Origin: JAZNQL01 sp045531205
GTDB lineage: Bacteria > Bacillota > Clostridia > UMGS1883 > UMGS1540
Direction of reading: 5' to 3'
NCBI GenBank assembly: GCA_045531205.1
Contig: JAZSDN010000052.1
Span: 1 to 64,000 of the forward strand
DNA: 64,000 nt
This document shows positions 43,158 through 52,393 of this stretch, one piece after another. A program made the position numbers and the translations under genes. A model generated the notes under the pieces. It was not told where the DNA came from. It did no database searches and worked only from the letters and a program-made list of their open reading frames with translations. The first letter of the stretch is position 1. Every line of letters begins with the position of its first letter.

Positions 43158-43825
43158 TTAATATCTGCCCCTCCGAACATACAAAAGCCGTTTATGTTTA
43201 ATGTTACTGCATCTTTATCGATGTTTTTATTCCCTCTTTTATCGGAAATTCCGCCAAAAAGACAGAAGGTATTAATTTTTATATTTATATTTTCGGGAAC
43301 TATTATATCTGCACCGCCAAAAGCACAAAAGAGGTCTATTTTGCTCTGGTCTTGTATTTTTGCACCTATAAGATTACATTTTGCTCCGCCAAATACTGCA
43401 CCTACTTTTGCCACAGTTATTTCTTCGTCTGAATAATCAATGGTTTGCGAATTAAATGCTACAAAGTTCTCGCTTTGTCCTTTTTGCAAGTTTTCGTTTT
43501 TAGCAGGCTTTACAGATGTTGATTTTACTATAAGTTTTATTCCGATTAAAATTATGATAACGGGCACTAAAACCTTGATTATCATATCATAATCAAATAC
43601 ATCCTGTGCTGCCAAAAGCAAAAGAACTCCCGCTAAAAGACCAATAAAATTCCCTGTTTTGTCTTTGCTTGTGAATATCCCGTTAAGGCATGGAATAATT
43701 ATAAAAAGTGTCCACCATCCGTCAAGTGAAATTTTTATATCTGATATACCAAAAGCACCTAAAATATAAATAACACCTACTGCTATTAAAAGTGCTCCTA
43801 TTACTATTCCTGTTAGTTTTTTCAT
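43154..43825 (-). CDS. LiaF-like membrane protein
   Basis: 223 aa. Four membrane spans (about 5-105), a short loop, then a beta-helix-like C-terminal region with repeated FGGAKC, FGGADI, FGGISD and FGGADIK motifs (about 145-223), the pattern of LiaF/DUF5668 proteins. LiaF proteins restrain a cell-envelope stress kinase; no liaRS pair is adjacent, so the partner is unknown. Confidence 0.82.
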   Translation of the reverse strand: MKKLTGIVIGALLIAVGVIYILGAFGISDIKISLDGWWTLFIIIPCLNGIFTSKDKTGNFIGLLAGVLLLLAAQDVFDYDMIIKVLVPVIIILIGIKLIVKSTSVKPAKNENLQKGQSENFVAFNSQTIDYSDEEITVAKVGAVFGGAKCNLIGAKIQDQSKIDLFCAFGGADIIVPENINIKINTFCLFGGISDKRGNKNIDKDAVTLNINGFCMFGGADIK

Positions 43826-43843
43826 TTTTTACTCCTTTTAATA

Positions 43844-44641
43844 TTATTTGTTTAATGCGGCTTCTTTAACAATATCGCCTACTCCGTCTAAAACCATGGT
43901 GGGTCGGTAAGCGTAAGTATCTAACGTTTCCATTGTTGATATTCCTGATAAAACAAGCACTGTTGCCATACCGCTTTCAAGACCCGATATAACATCTGTG
44001 TCCATTCTGTCCCCTACCATAACTGCCTCTTTTGAATGGCAGTTAAGCCTTTTTAATCCTGTACGCATCATTAAGGGGTTTGGTTTTCCGCAAAAATATG
44101 CCTGTTTTCCTGTTGCCATTTCTATAGGTGAGGTTAGTGCTCTGCAAGCAGGGGCTATTCCATTTTCGATAGGACCAGAAAGGTCGGAGTTTGCCCCGAT
44201 AAGCTTTGCTCCCTTTAATACAAGGTTTGTTGCTTTTGTTATTGTATCAATATTATATGATTTTGCTTCTCCTATTACAACGTAATCAGGGTTTACGTCA
44301 TTCATATAAATTCCCGCATTGTAGAGCGCATTTGTAAGCCCTGCTTCACCAAGGACATACACGCTGCAGCCAGGGGCCTGTTCTTTTAAAAATTCTGCTG
44401 TTGCAAGGGCACTTGTATAAAAATGTTCTTCGGGTACATCAAGTCCCATTCTTTCAAGTTTATGTTGAAGCTCAAGCGGTGTGTAACTGCTGTTATTTGT
44501 TAAAAATAAATATTCTTTATCGTTTTCGTGCAGCCAATTTATAAATTCTTTTACTCCTGGTAAAATTTTGTTTCCGTGATATATAACTCCGTCCATATCA
44601 CATATAAAGCCCTTTTTTTCGTTAAAATTTATTGTGCTCAT
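43844..44641 (-). CDS. HAD-IIA sugar phosphatase (NagD/AraL-like)
   Basis: 265 aa. CDMDGVIYHG (about 14) gives the nucleophile Asp and acid/base Asp, FLTNNSS (about 46) motif II, GKPNPLMMR the Lys motif, and VGDRMDTDV motif IV. A cap of the IIA type lies between. Dephosphorylates sugar or nucleotide phosphates in the cytoplasm. Good GGAGAAGG start. Confidence 0.92.
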   Translation of the reverse strand: MSTINFNEKKGFICDMDGVIYHGNKILPGVKEFINWLHENDKEYLFLTNNSSYTPLELQHKLERMGLDVPEEHFYTSALATAEFLKEQAPGCSVYVLGEAGLTNALYNAGIYMNDVNPDYVVIGEAKSYNIDTITKATNLVLKGAKLIGANSDLSGPIENGIAPACRALTSPIEMATGKQAYFCGKPNPLMMRTGLKRLNCHSKEAVMVGDRMDTDVISGLESGMATVLVLSGISTMETLDTYAYRPTMVLDGVGDIVKEAALNK

Positions 44642-44660
44642 AATTTCCTTCTCCTTTTAT

Positions 44661-45605
44661 TTATATCAGATTTAAATAGCTGAGTGCAAAAATCCAGCCA
44701 AACAATGTAACAAGGCAAAAAGCAGATGACATTATAACAAGGTGTGCCGCCAGATGCTCATCTGCACCCATTTGCTGTGCCATAGAAAAAGATGCTACTG
44801 CAACAGGCGCTCCGAATGTCACAAGGATGCAAACAAGTGCTTCCCCTGTGAAGCCGAGTAAAATGGCCGCTGTAATCATAATCAACGGGACAAAAATAAG
44901 CTTTGCACTTACTGTAATTATAAGTTCTTTTATACTTTCTTTGATGGTTGAATATTCAAACTCTGCACCAAGTACAATGATGGACAGAGGGGTTGCTACA
45001 GATGAAATATCTTTTACCGATGTTTCAAGTATAGCGGGCAATTTTATTTTTAGTAATAAAAATACTATTCCTGCAAAACAACCTATAATAAGCGGGTTTT
45101 TGATTATACCTTTTAAAACCTGCAAAGCACTTAACTTGTTTTGGTTTGTACAAAAGCGTTCAAGCGCAAAAACGGCAAGAATGTTAAACCAGGGTATAGT
45201 TACACTCATAAGAATTGAGGCCAACCCGCCTGCATTGTCACCGTAAATATAGCCAATCAAAGGAAGTCCCAAAAGTGCAAAGTTAGACCTGAAAAAGCCT
45301 TGAAGCATTGCTCCTCTTTTTTTATTGTCTTTTGTAACAAATATTGTTACAAAATATCCAAGTAAAAAAGCTACAAATATCCCAACAACCGAAAAGCAAA
45401 TAAGTTTTATATCAAAAACTTTCCCTAAATCTGCTTTATATATGTTATAAAACAATAACACCGGCAAAAACACTTTAAAAACAAGTTTGTTTATTGTGTC
45501 AAAGCCTTGTTTATCAGCAATTTTTATTCTTTTTAAAAAGTATCCCAGTGCCATCAATATAAAAATCGGCGAAATTGCATTAAAGGATAATTTTAAACTC
45601 TCCAC
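44661..45605 (-). CDS. AEC-family (auxin efflux carrier-like) transporter
   Basis: 314 aa from GTG at 45605 with GGAGG upstream. Ten membrane spans; the first half has GYFLKRIKIADKQGFDTINKL and FRSNFALLGLPL, the second the mirrored GAEFEY and APVAVASFSMAQQ motif. Bacterial members export or take up organic acids such as malate. Sits 19 bp upstream of the HAD gene in the same direction. Confidence 0.88.
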   Translation of the reverse strand: MESLKLSFNAISPIFILMALGYFLKRIKIADKQGFDTINKLVFKVFLPVLLFYNIYKADLGKVFDIKLICFSVVGIFVAFLLGYFVTIFVTKDNKKRGAMLQGFFRSNFALLGLPLIGYIYGDNAGGLASILMSVTIPWFNILAVFALERFCTNQNKLSALQVLKGIIKNPLIIGCFAGIVFLLLKIKLPAILETSVKDISSVATPLSIIVLGAEFEYSTIKESIKELIITVSAKLIFVPLIMITAAILLGFTGEALVCILVTFGAPVAVASFSMAQQMGADEHLAAHLVIMSSAFCLVTLFGWIFALSYLNLI

Positions 45606-45710
45606 TGTATTTTTCCTCCGTTAATTTTGGATATATAATCCTTTACTCTACAAACAAAATTATACATCCAAGTACTTGAATTGTCAATATTTCCTTGTAT
45701 TCAGTCAATA

Positions 45711-45742
45711 AAAAAAGGTCTGTTTTTTACAGACCTTTTTAC
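45711..45742. terminator. Terminator of gdhA
   Basis: AAAAAAGGTCTGT / ACAGACCTTTTT stem with a short loop, 16 bp after the gdhA stop. Confidence 0.88.
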
Positions 45743-45757
45743 TATTTTATATGTTTA

Positions 45758-47113
45758 TTATACGATACCCTGTGCCATCATAGCATCTGCAACCTTCTTA
45801 AAGCCTGCAATGTTAGCACCTGCAACGAGGTCATAGCCTAAGCCATTTTCTTCTGCTGCTTCTACTGAAACCTTATGTATGTTTATCATGATGCCTTTAA
45901 GTTTTTCGTCAACTTCTTCTGCTGTCCAGCTGTATCTCATAGAGTTCTGTGACATTTCAAGTGCTGAAACTGCAACACCGCCAGCGTTTACTGCCTTCGA
46001 AGGTCCAACAATTAAGCCTTTGCTTCTTAAGAGAGCCATTGCTTCGTTTGTTGTGGGCATATTTGCAACTTCGATATAATATTTTGTTCCGTTAGCAATA
46101 ATCTGTTCTGCTTCTGTAACACCGATTTCGTTCTGTGTTGCACAAGGCATACAAATATCAACCTTAACGCCCCAGGGTTTCTGTTTAGCAAAGAATTCAC
46201 AACCGAATTTTTCTGCATAATCCTGTGCACGGTCACGACCTGATGAACGCATTTCGAGGAGATAATCCCATTTTTCCTGTGTGCCAACACCGTCGGGATC
46301 ATATACATATCCGTCAGGACCGGAAATTGTAACAACCTTACCGCCAAGTTCTGTTACCTTCTGGCAAACACCCCATGCAACATTACCAAAGCCTGATACT
46401 GCAACTGTTTTTCCGTTGAAGGTATCGCCTTCGTGCTTGAGAACTTCGTTTGCGTAGTAGGAAGCACCGAAGCCTGTTGCTTCAGGACGGATGAGTGAAC
46501 CGCCATAAGCTAAACCTTTACCTGTTAAAACGCCGTTTTCCCAGCAACCTTTAATTCTCTTATACTGGCCATAGAGGTATCCGATTTCTCTTCCGCCAAC
46601 ACCGATATCGCCGGCAGGAACGTCTACATCAGGGCCGATATGTCTGTAAAGTTCTGTCATAAATGCCTGACAGAATCTCATAATTTCTGCATCACTCTTA
46701 CCTCTGGGGTCAAAGTCAGAACCACCTTTACCGCCACCGATGGGAAGACCGGTTAAGCTGTTTTTAAATGTCTGTTCAAATCCTAAAAACTTCATAATAC
46801 CGGAATATACTGAAGGATGGAAACGTAAGCCGCCCTTATAAGGACCGTTTGCACTGTTAAACTGTACACGGAAACCTCTGTTTGAATGTACTTTGCCGTT
46901 ATCATCTACCCATGAAATACGGAATGTAATCATTCTTTCGGGTTCAACTATGCGTTCAATTAAACCGGCAGCCTCATATTCAGGATGCATTGCCACTACA
47001 GGTTCAATAGATTCAAAAACCTCTTCTACTGTCTGTAAAAACTCGGGTTCTCCCTTATCTCTTACCTTAACCTGTTCGAATACTCTTTTTAAATATTCGT
47101 TTGTAATTGCCAT
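45758..47113 (-). CDS. gdhA: Glutamate dehydrogenase, NADP-specific type
   Basis: 451 aa. The start is ATG at 47113 (GAGGTG upstream); an in-frame GTG 9 bp earlier lies in that site. Hexameric GDH-I features: KGGLRFHPSV, GGGKGGSDFDP (about 126, catalytic Lys region), PAGDIGVGGREIGYLYG, NAD(P)-binding GFGNVAWG (about 246) and PCATQNEI. It makes glutamate from ammonia and 2-oxoglutarate or the reverse. A single-gene unit with its own promoter and terminator. Confidence 0.96.
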   Translation of the reverse strand: MAITNEYLKRVFEQVKVRDKGEPEFLQTVEEVFESIEPVVAMHPEYEAAGLIERIVEPERMITFRISWVDDNGKVHSNRGFRVQFNSANGPYKGGLRFHPSVYSGIMKFLGFEQTFKNSLTGLPIGGGKGGSDFDPRGKSDAEIMRFCQAFMTELYRHIGPDVDVPAGDIGVGGREIGYLYGQYKRIKGCWENGVLTGKGLAYGGSLIRPEATGFGASYYANEVLKHEGDTFNGKTVAVSGFGNVAWGVCQKVTELGGKVVTISGPDGYVYDPDGVGTQEKWDYLLEMRSSGRDRAQDYAEKFGCEFFAKQKPWGVKVDICMPCATQNEIGVTEAEQIIANGTKYYIEVANMPTTNEAMALLRSKGLIVGPSKAVNAGGVAVSALEMSQNSMRYSWTAEEVDEKLKGIMINIHKVSVEAAEENGLGYDLVAGANIAGFKKVADAMMAQGIV

Positions 47114-47151
47114 ATCAAACACCTCTTCTTTTTTATATAATATAATTTAGT

Positions 47152-47181
47152 ATTATATCACACTAATATATTGCTTTGCAA
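47152..47181 (-). promoter_or_regulatory. Promoter of gdhA
   Basis: TTGCAA (47181-47176), 18 bp, TATAAT (47157-47152), about 30 bp before the ribosome binding site. Confidence 0.65.
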
Positions 47182-47273
47182 TGGGTAATTTTAAATTTTT
47201 TAATTTTTTTATTTTTATTAAATCTTATATGAATTTGCAAATATTTTAAAGTATGTTGTCTCCTTGTGTAAAA

Positions 47274-47801
47274 TCAGGATGAAAAAATATTGTTCATTTC
47301 GTCAATCGATTCAGAAAGAGAATAAATAAATTCTCTTGTATCACGGACTTTCATACACAGATTCATCGCAAGGGTTACTCTTTTTACAAATAAGGGGTCA
47401 AGATCTTCTATTTTCATTGCAGTAGCGAGGGGGCAAATGCCTCTGCCACGGATATCCATCATAATTTCAAGCTTCTCTCCCCTTTTTGCATAGGGTACAA
47501 GCGGGAAAATTCTGCAGGAAAGCGGACGAAGTTTTCTGTCACAAGTACCTGGGCAAGTAAAAAGTTTTGCCTTTCTTCCATTGTCGTATGTAAAGTTACT
47601 GTCATAGATTTTTGCCCAATCAGGAAGTGGCTTGTACATTACAATTTCTCCGGGAAAAAGATGCATTCCTGTAATTTCATCAGTTACAGTACAGCAGGCA
47701 CCGTTGCAAAGCTTGCCGCAATCTATTGTAAGAGGAGTTACATCCTCAAGCATTTTATACAGTTTTGTGTAAAATGTTTTTTTGTCAATTTTCTGTTTCA
47801 A
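47274..47801 (-). CDS. Cys-rich YkgJ-like metal/Fe-S protein
   Basis: 175 aa, TTG start at 47801 with AAGGAG upstream. Cys cluster CGKLCNGACC (about 24-33), then CPGTCDRKLRPLSCRIFP (about 89-106) and a late Cys, the YkgJ-type pattern thought to bind zinc or an Fe-S cluster. Function unknown. Followed by gene-free A/T-rich sequence to gdhA. Confidence 0.7.
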   Translation of the reverse strand: MKQKIDKKTFYTKLYKMLEDVTPLTIDCGKLCNGACCTVTDEITGMHLFPGEIVMYKPLPDWAKIYDSNFTYDNGRKAKLFTCPGTCDRKLRPLSCRIFPLVPYAKRGEKLEIMMDIRGRGICPLATAMKIEDLDPLFVKRVTLAMNLCMKVRDTREFIYSLSESIDEMNNIFSS

Positions 47802-47835
47802 GGCGTTGCTCCTTTTTTATAGTCTGCGAAATATT

Positions 47836-48573
47836 TTATATATTTAAAAGCTTTGCTGCATTGTTATAAAATATATCCTCACGTTCTTTTTCAGTAAGTT
47901 CTATCTGCATAAATCTTTCTACCTCATCCTCTGGCTTCCACATGGGATAATCTGTACCAAACAGAACCCTGTTTGTTCCGTATATCATAATAAGTTCCTT
48001 TGCTTTTTGGGGATTTATAGCATAAAGAGAGGATGAACAATCAACATAGAAATTTTTATACTTATTTAGTTTTTGGGTAGCCTCTTCCCAAATAGACCAG
48101 CCACCAAAATGAGCACCTATAACTGTTAAGTTTTTATAAATATCAAGAATTGGTATCATTCTGTTCGGATTAGAAAAGTCATAACGACGGTCTCCCGTAT
48201 GAATAAGAATCGGGAGCCTCCCTTCACATAATTCGTAAATCTTAAGCATACGATAGTCATCAATCTTAAACTTCTGTATATCAGGATGAAGTGTTCCAAA
48301 ACCTGTGAATTTACCCTCGCTTTTAGCAACAGAGAGTGCTATAAATTTATTTATGCTCGAAACCTGTTTTGGAGTTGTTGCCACAGACTGTACTATACAA
48401 TGCTCAATTCCGGCAAGCTCTGCTTCTTTTAACAAAGTGGATACTGTTCCGTCAAGGGTAGAGCCAAGCCCTTCATAAAAATCGCAAGTAGCCGCTGCCG
48501 CCTTATGTGCAATTTTGTCAGGATATATATGGCAGTGTGCATCTATTATTTTATATTTTTTAATCGAAATCAT
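47836..48573 (-). CDS. Amidohydrolase-2 family TIM-barrel protein
   Basis: 245 aa. DAHCHIYP (about 11-18) gives the H-x-H pair, LIHTGDR (about 133) and GAHFGG (about 160) further His, and LFGTDYPMW (about 208) the metal/catalytic Asp. Members decarboxylate or hydrolyse aromatic or lactone substrates. It is 34 bp from the YkgJ-like gene, same strand, so the two may be cotranscribed. Confidence 0.85.
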   Translation of the reverse strand: MISIKKYKIIDAHCHIYPDKIAHKAAAATCDFYEGLGSTLDGTVSTLLKEAELAGIEHCIVQSVATTPKQVSSINKFIALSVAKSEGKFTGFGTLHPDIQKFKIDDYRMLKIYELCEGRLPILIHTGDRRYDFSNPNRMIPILDIYKNLTVIGAHFGGWSIWEEATQKLNKYKNFYVDCSSSLYAINPQKAKELIMIYGTNRVLFGTDYPMWKPEDEVERFMQIELTEKEREDIFYNNAAKLLNI

Positions 48574-48679
48574 CGCCTTTCAAAAATGAATCACAAAAAT
48601 TATTTAATTATTCAAATATCAAAACCGGCAAACTAATATTTTTAATTGTAAAGGACTTACCACGATATTTCCTTAACAT

Positions 48680-51175
48680 TTATTTTACTATTTCCGGAGC
48701 GCATACAGGCCTTAAACTATTAATACTTTCCCATACATAAACGACTGCATTATCATAATTTTCGGATATGTCAAAAACAACATTTTCTCCCACATAGTCT
48801 TGCTTTTTAATAGAAACTAAAGCCTTTTCTTTATATAGTGCTAAAAATACTATTGAATTTGCAGGAGCATATTCAAGGCTGACTGTAATTTTACCGTTTT
48901 CCTTTTTTGTAGTTACATTTGCCTTTGGCAATATATTTTCTAAGGATAACGAGTAAAATGTGCTCCGGTTGTTTTCGCCGTTTGTAAACCAAAAAACTTT
49001 ATTGCCCTTTATTACAGGCTGACATTGTTCCGATAAATATGCATCTTTGTCGTAAAATACCTTTGAAAGATTTTCGCCGTGCTCATTTACAAGCACATAT
49101 TTAATGCCCTGTGTGTAGCCTACATCGTTTTCCCAAATTTCGCTGTACTTGTATAAAAATTCTTCCCACATAAGAAGATACATTCCATCTCTAACCTTTA
49201 CAAGATATGGAAACGAAGCCACTTTGTTTTCTCTTGAATAGTCAGTATATCTTCTTGTTGTTATCTTGGTACCATTTTTTTCGGCACTAAGTAATAAAAT
49301 ATCCCTTGTTTCGCCATCTGCATATTCAAATTTTTCCTTTTCGGCATAATTTATGCTGTTAAAGGCAACAAGCATATTATTTTTATCAACAGAAAATCCA
49401 CCTAAAGATACGCCCGTATAATTATCTCCACTCTCACCTCTTAAGCTGTAAAGCTCCCTTGGTGTGTAAATGCCTTTGCTTCTTTTAAACGTAATTATCG
49501 ACCTTGGATATGCGTCGCCATGATCTAAAAAATACAAATCTTCGCCATCATATTGCACAAACTGATTAAACGAGTGCGAAACATGATTTTCCTGAAATGT
49601 AGTTAAAATATTTTTTATCTTCATTGTGTCAACGTCCATTAAAAGGCTGAGCTGACCCTGGTGGTTTACAGGAATAATTTCGCCTGTACTTTTGTAGTGC
49701 TTTCTGGCTGTGTGTATCGCCAGTGTTTTTCCGTCAAAATCCATTCTAAGCGAGCCTGATCTGAATGGATATGCAGTAGCGCAAGCCTTAACAGAACAAG
49801 ACGATAATCGGTTAAAATCTTTGTCGTATTTTACAATCCTTATTACCTCTACGTTATCGTCATCGTTTGGGTTGTCCTGTCCAAAAACCGCAAAATTGTA
49901 TTTTTCGGTGCTGTAAAAACCTCCGTATAAAGGTAGCTCGTATTGTATTGTTTTCTTGCTCAAAAGATTATAATTATGATCGTATTTTTCAATACTTAAA
50001 TATCCGTTTGTACCATCTATAATCGAAAGTGAATCTTTTGTTACATCAAAAATGTTGGTTTTCATTATATGAGAGTGATTTGATATTCCGCTGCGATAAT
50101 GCATTTGCGTGTAATCGCCGGTATGGTTAATTGTTTTCTTATTAACCTTACCCTCTTGTTCGGGTAAAATAACAGTTTCTGCAAGATCGTAATCGGGTTC
50201 ATGTTGAACTATAACCTTACAGGTTGCCGTTTTATGGCCGTCGTATGTTTCAACCTCAATTTCTGCCTCACCCGCTTCTACGGCGATAAGCTTACCTCGG
50301 TTTTTTAAAACGCACGCACCGTTTCTGGATGTAAAGAAAACATCTTTACAGGGAGCATCAGACGGATATATATTTACATCCAAATTTACTTCTTCTCCCC
50401 TGATAACATAATAAACCCTTTGAGTGAACTCAACTGATGTTACCTTGTTCATATCAGGGTCATTATCAAAATGCATATATAGTTTTTCATTATAGGTTAC
50501 ATCAAGGTCGGGATTCCACTCAGCATATATTTTGTCCCAACTCTTTTTGGTGCCCCCAAAGTATATATCCTTTACAGAGTTATTTCCGTAAAAAGCACCG
50601 TGTTCAATAGTAGTAACCGATGCCGGTATGCGTAATGTACTAAATCTGTAACTTTCAAACGAGCCGCTTGCCAAAATTTTCGTTCCCTGTGGTATTGTAT
50701 ATTCGGAAGCTGTTCCTACATACAAAATAAGTTTTGACATATCCTTTGTAAAAAGTACATTATCCACTGTTTTATAATAAGGATTTTCTCTATGAACCGA
50801 AAATTCTCTTAACCCATCACAGCCTGTAAATGCGTATTCGTGTATGTTTTTCATACTTTTGGGCAAAGAAACACTTGTCATATATGAACACATAGAAAAT
50901 GCACAATAAGATATACTTGTAACGCCTTCCTCGATAACGACCTTGCCTATGTCATATCTTCCTTCCCAAGGAGAAGGGTCCTCAAAGGAATATTCCTTCA
51001 TTGCCCCCTTGCCACTTATGGTTAACACTCTGTATTCAAGTTTCCAGGTAAGGTTATCTCCACAACTGCCTTGCGTTTCGGTAGAACCATAAGAAAATGC
51101 AGGCAAAGCCGTAGCAAGAATCACCAGCATCAAAAATATGCATACTGTTTTTCTTAGATAAAATACCTTTTTCAT
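48680..51175 (-). CDS. Secreted BspA-type leucine-rich repeat and Ig-like protein
   Basis: 831 aa with a signal peptide (about 1-30, ending FSYGS). BspA/LRR_5 repeats (about 55-225; TSISYCAFSMCSYMTSVSLP, TIPQGTKILASGSF and similar), a bacterial Ig-like Big_2 domain (about 245-325), then a long region (340-750) of repeated beta-strand blocks that may form a propeller, and a beta-rich tail to 831. No sorting signal, so released or held by the wall non-covalently. BspA repeats bind host or partner proteins or glycans. Good AAGGAG start. Confidence 0.82.
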   Translation of the reverse strand: MKKVFYLRKTVCIFLMLVILATALPAFSYGSTETQGSCGDNLTWKLEYRVLTISGKGAMKEYSFEDPSPWEGRYDIGKVVIEEGVTSISYCAFSMCSYMTSVSLPKSMKNIHEYAFTGCDGLREFSVHRENPYYKTVDNVLFTKDMSKLILYVGTASEYTIPQGTKILASGSFESYRFSTLRIPASVTTIEHGAFYGNNSVKDIYFGGTKKSWDKIYAEWNPDLDVTYNEKLYMHFDNDPDMNKVTSVEFTQRVYYVIRGEEVNLDVNIYPSDAPCKDVFFTSRNGACVLKNRGKLIAVEAGEAEIEVETYDGHKTATCKVIVQHEPDYDLAETVILPEQEGKVNKKTINHTGDYTQMHYRSGISNHSHIMKTNIFDVTKDSLSIIDGTNGYLSIEKYDHNYNLLSKKTIQYELPLYGGFYSTEKYNFAVFGQDNPNDDDNVEVIRIVKYDKDFNRLSSCSVKACATAYPFRSGSLRMDFDGKTLAIHTARKHYKSTGEIIPVNHQGQLSLLMDVDTMKIKNILTTFQENHVSHSFNQFVQYDGEDLYFLDHGDAYPRSIITFKRSKGIYTPRELYSLRGESGDNYTGVSLGGFSVDKNNMLVAFNSINYAEKEKFEYADGETRDILLLSAEKNGTKITTRRYTDYSRENKVASFPYLVKVRDGMYLLMWEEFLYKYSEIWENDVGYTQGIKYVLVNEHGENLSKVFYDKDAYLSEQCQPVIKGNKVFWFTNGENNRSTFYSLSLENILPKANVTTKKENGKITVSLEYAPANSIVFLALYKEKALVSIKKQDYVGENVVFDISENYDNAVVYVWESINSLRPVCAPEIVK

Positions 51176-51229
51176 TTTATTTACTCCTTTAATCGTTCAT
51201 GTCAAGTCAAGATAAAAAAATAATGTATT

Positions 51230-51304
51230 GTCCCAGCGGTTGAAAGACCGCCGGGAGCCAGAAGTCTTTGAGAATTTTATGAAATAAAATTCTGTGTGTG
51301 TCAA
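51230..51304 (-). promoter_or_regulatory. Leader with two hairpins upstream of the BspA-type gene
   Basis: On the minus strand TTGACA (51304-51299) is followed at 19 bp by TAAAAT inside a perfect AGAATTTTAT/ATAAAATTCT hairpin (51271-51293); then CCCGGCGGT/ACCGCTGGG (about 51233-51256), T-rich sequence and the AAGGAG site. May be a promoter with a structured 5' leader or an attenuator. Weak evidence. Confidence 0.35.
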
Positions 51305-51339
51305 TTATATAATTAGTGTACATTTTAGATGCCACTTGT

Positions 51340-51726
51340 TCAATCACCATAATATTTATATATTACTTCGACACCATGAACTTTTGTTTCTTGCTTATAA
51401 TTAATTGTTGTTGTATTATTGACCATCAAAGTATCGTTATCTTTCCATTCGACATCAAATTCATAATCATTAATATATGTATTTCCTACATCGCCTCGTT
51501 TTGGTTGCTTTCCATTTTTCAAAATAGACAATCTATATACAAACCACGAAGTTGCCCCACCATTACTTTCGAACACATAAGCAACATATTCTCCATCAGG
51601 AGAAACAACTTTTTGAATTATATCAGGTTCGCTCAATACAAACCATCTTAATCCATTAAATGCCGAATACAAAAGCCCAATCCCTACAACAATTATCAAA
51701 AAAGTAATCAAGATTTTCTTTTTCAT
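51340..51726 (-). CDS. Small membrane-anchored protein, DUF5412-like
   Basis: 128 aa. One N-terminal membrane segment (about 5-25) and an extracytoplasmic domain with VSPDGEYVAYVFESNGGATSW (shortened here) and FDVEWKDNDTLMV, which resembles DUF5412. Its ATG directly follows the stop of the four-helix-bundle gene and its ribosome binding site (AAAGGTGAT) lies in that gene's last codons, so the two are coupled. Function unknown. Confidence 0.65.
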   Translation of the reverse strand: MKKKILITFLIIVVGIGLLYSAFNGLRWFVLSEPDIIQKVVSPDGEYVAYVFESNGGATSWFVYRLSILKNGKQPKRGDVGNTYINDYEFDVEWKDNDTLMVNNTTTINYKQETKVHGVEVIYKYYGD

Positions 51727-52083
51727 TTAATCACCTTTACTTTGATCTTTCTTAGCTGTTGTAATTGACGCAATAAGTTTTCTTCTCAAGGTTCCGCTTT
51801 TATTATTTAATTCATTATATACATTTTCTTGTAATGAATTAACCTTATAAAGAATTTCTAACCAGTATTCAGTTTCATAACATTCTTTCAATGCTATTTC
51901 CAATTTATGAATAAAGTCTGCTCTGCTTTGTGCATATTTTGCTTCATGTGAATTTGCGCCTATTGAAGAACACGACCGCAATAACTGATTAACAAATACT
52001 GCTCTACCTTTTATATTATCACATATTGCAGTTATCTCAACAGTAAGTTCTACCGCTAATTCCTTTATTGTTTTATCATTCAT
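51727..52083 (-). CDS. S23/four-helix-bundle protein (23S rRNA IVS type)
   Basis: 118 aa, all helices: KELAVELTVEITAIC, FVNQLLRSCSSIGANSHEA and DFIHKLEIALKECYETEYWLE match the S23 / TIGR02436 four-helix-bundle family. Members are found inside 23S rRNA intervening sequences or free in the genome; relatives include the Avd accessory protein of diversity-generating retroelements, but there is no reverse transcriptase here. Basic C-terminus (TTAKKDQSKGD, RRKL), fitting nucleic acid binding. A cluster of GCGATAT repeats starts 18 bp upstream. Confidence 0.85.
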   Translation of the reverse strand: MNDKTIKELAVELTVEITAICDNIKGRAVFVNQLLRSCSSIGANSHEAKYAQSRADFIHKLEIALKECYETEYWLEILYKVNSLQENVYNELNNKSGTLRRKLIASITTAKKDQSKGD

Positions 52084-52100
52084 AATTTATTCTTCTTTCT

Positions 52101-52301
52101 GCGATATACTCACTTCGTTCGTGCGATATATTTTCGATTTAATCAAATGCGATATAACCTCGTTTAACTCGGTTGCGATATGATATAAATTCCTATTCTC
52201 GTGCCGCAGGCACATATCGCATCGAAGATATATCGCATACGCAGTATATATGGCAAATTCCATTAGGAATTTATATCGCTGATTTCATCTTCGATGAAAT
52301 C
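52101..52301. repeat. Cluster of GCGATAT direct and inverted repeats
   Basis: GCGATAT occurs at 52101, 52123, 52149 and 52175 and in inverted form at 52214, 52230 and 52273. GATATAAATTCCTA (52182-52195) pairs perfectly with TAGGAATTTATATC (52264-52277). Inside are GTGCC/GGCAC (52201-52213) and, after the last copy, GATTTCATC/GATGAAATC (52281-52301). The whole block could fold as a branched structure with the four-helix-bundle gene on its flank. No gene lies in 52084-52392. Confidence 0.85.
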
Positions 52302-52352
52302 ATTATAACATCATTCATATTTTTTATCAAGGTTTTCAAATGCTTTGTTATA

Positions 52353-52393
52353 AAAAAGCACTTCCGCAAATGTTTTACGAAAGTGCTTTATAT
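52353..52393 (-). terminator. Terminator of the liv operon
   Basis: AAAGCACTT / AAAGTGCTTT stem with inner CG pairs, directly after the livF stop. Confidence 0.8.

Noticed and set aside
51727..52301. Diversity-generating retroelement (S23 protein as Avd, repeats as TR/VR)
   Set aside because: No reverse transcriptase, and no pair of repeats with adenine-specific differences.
52101..52301. CRISPR array
   Set aside because: Units are 7 bp, irregularly spaced and in both orientations; no cas genes in the window.
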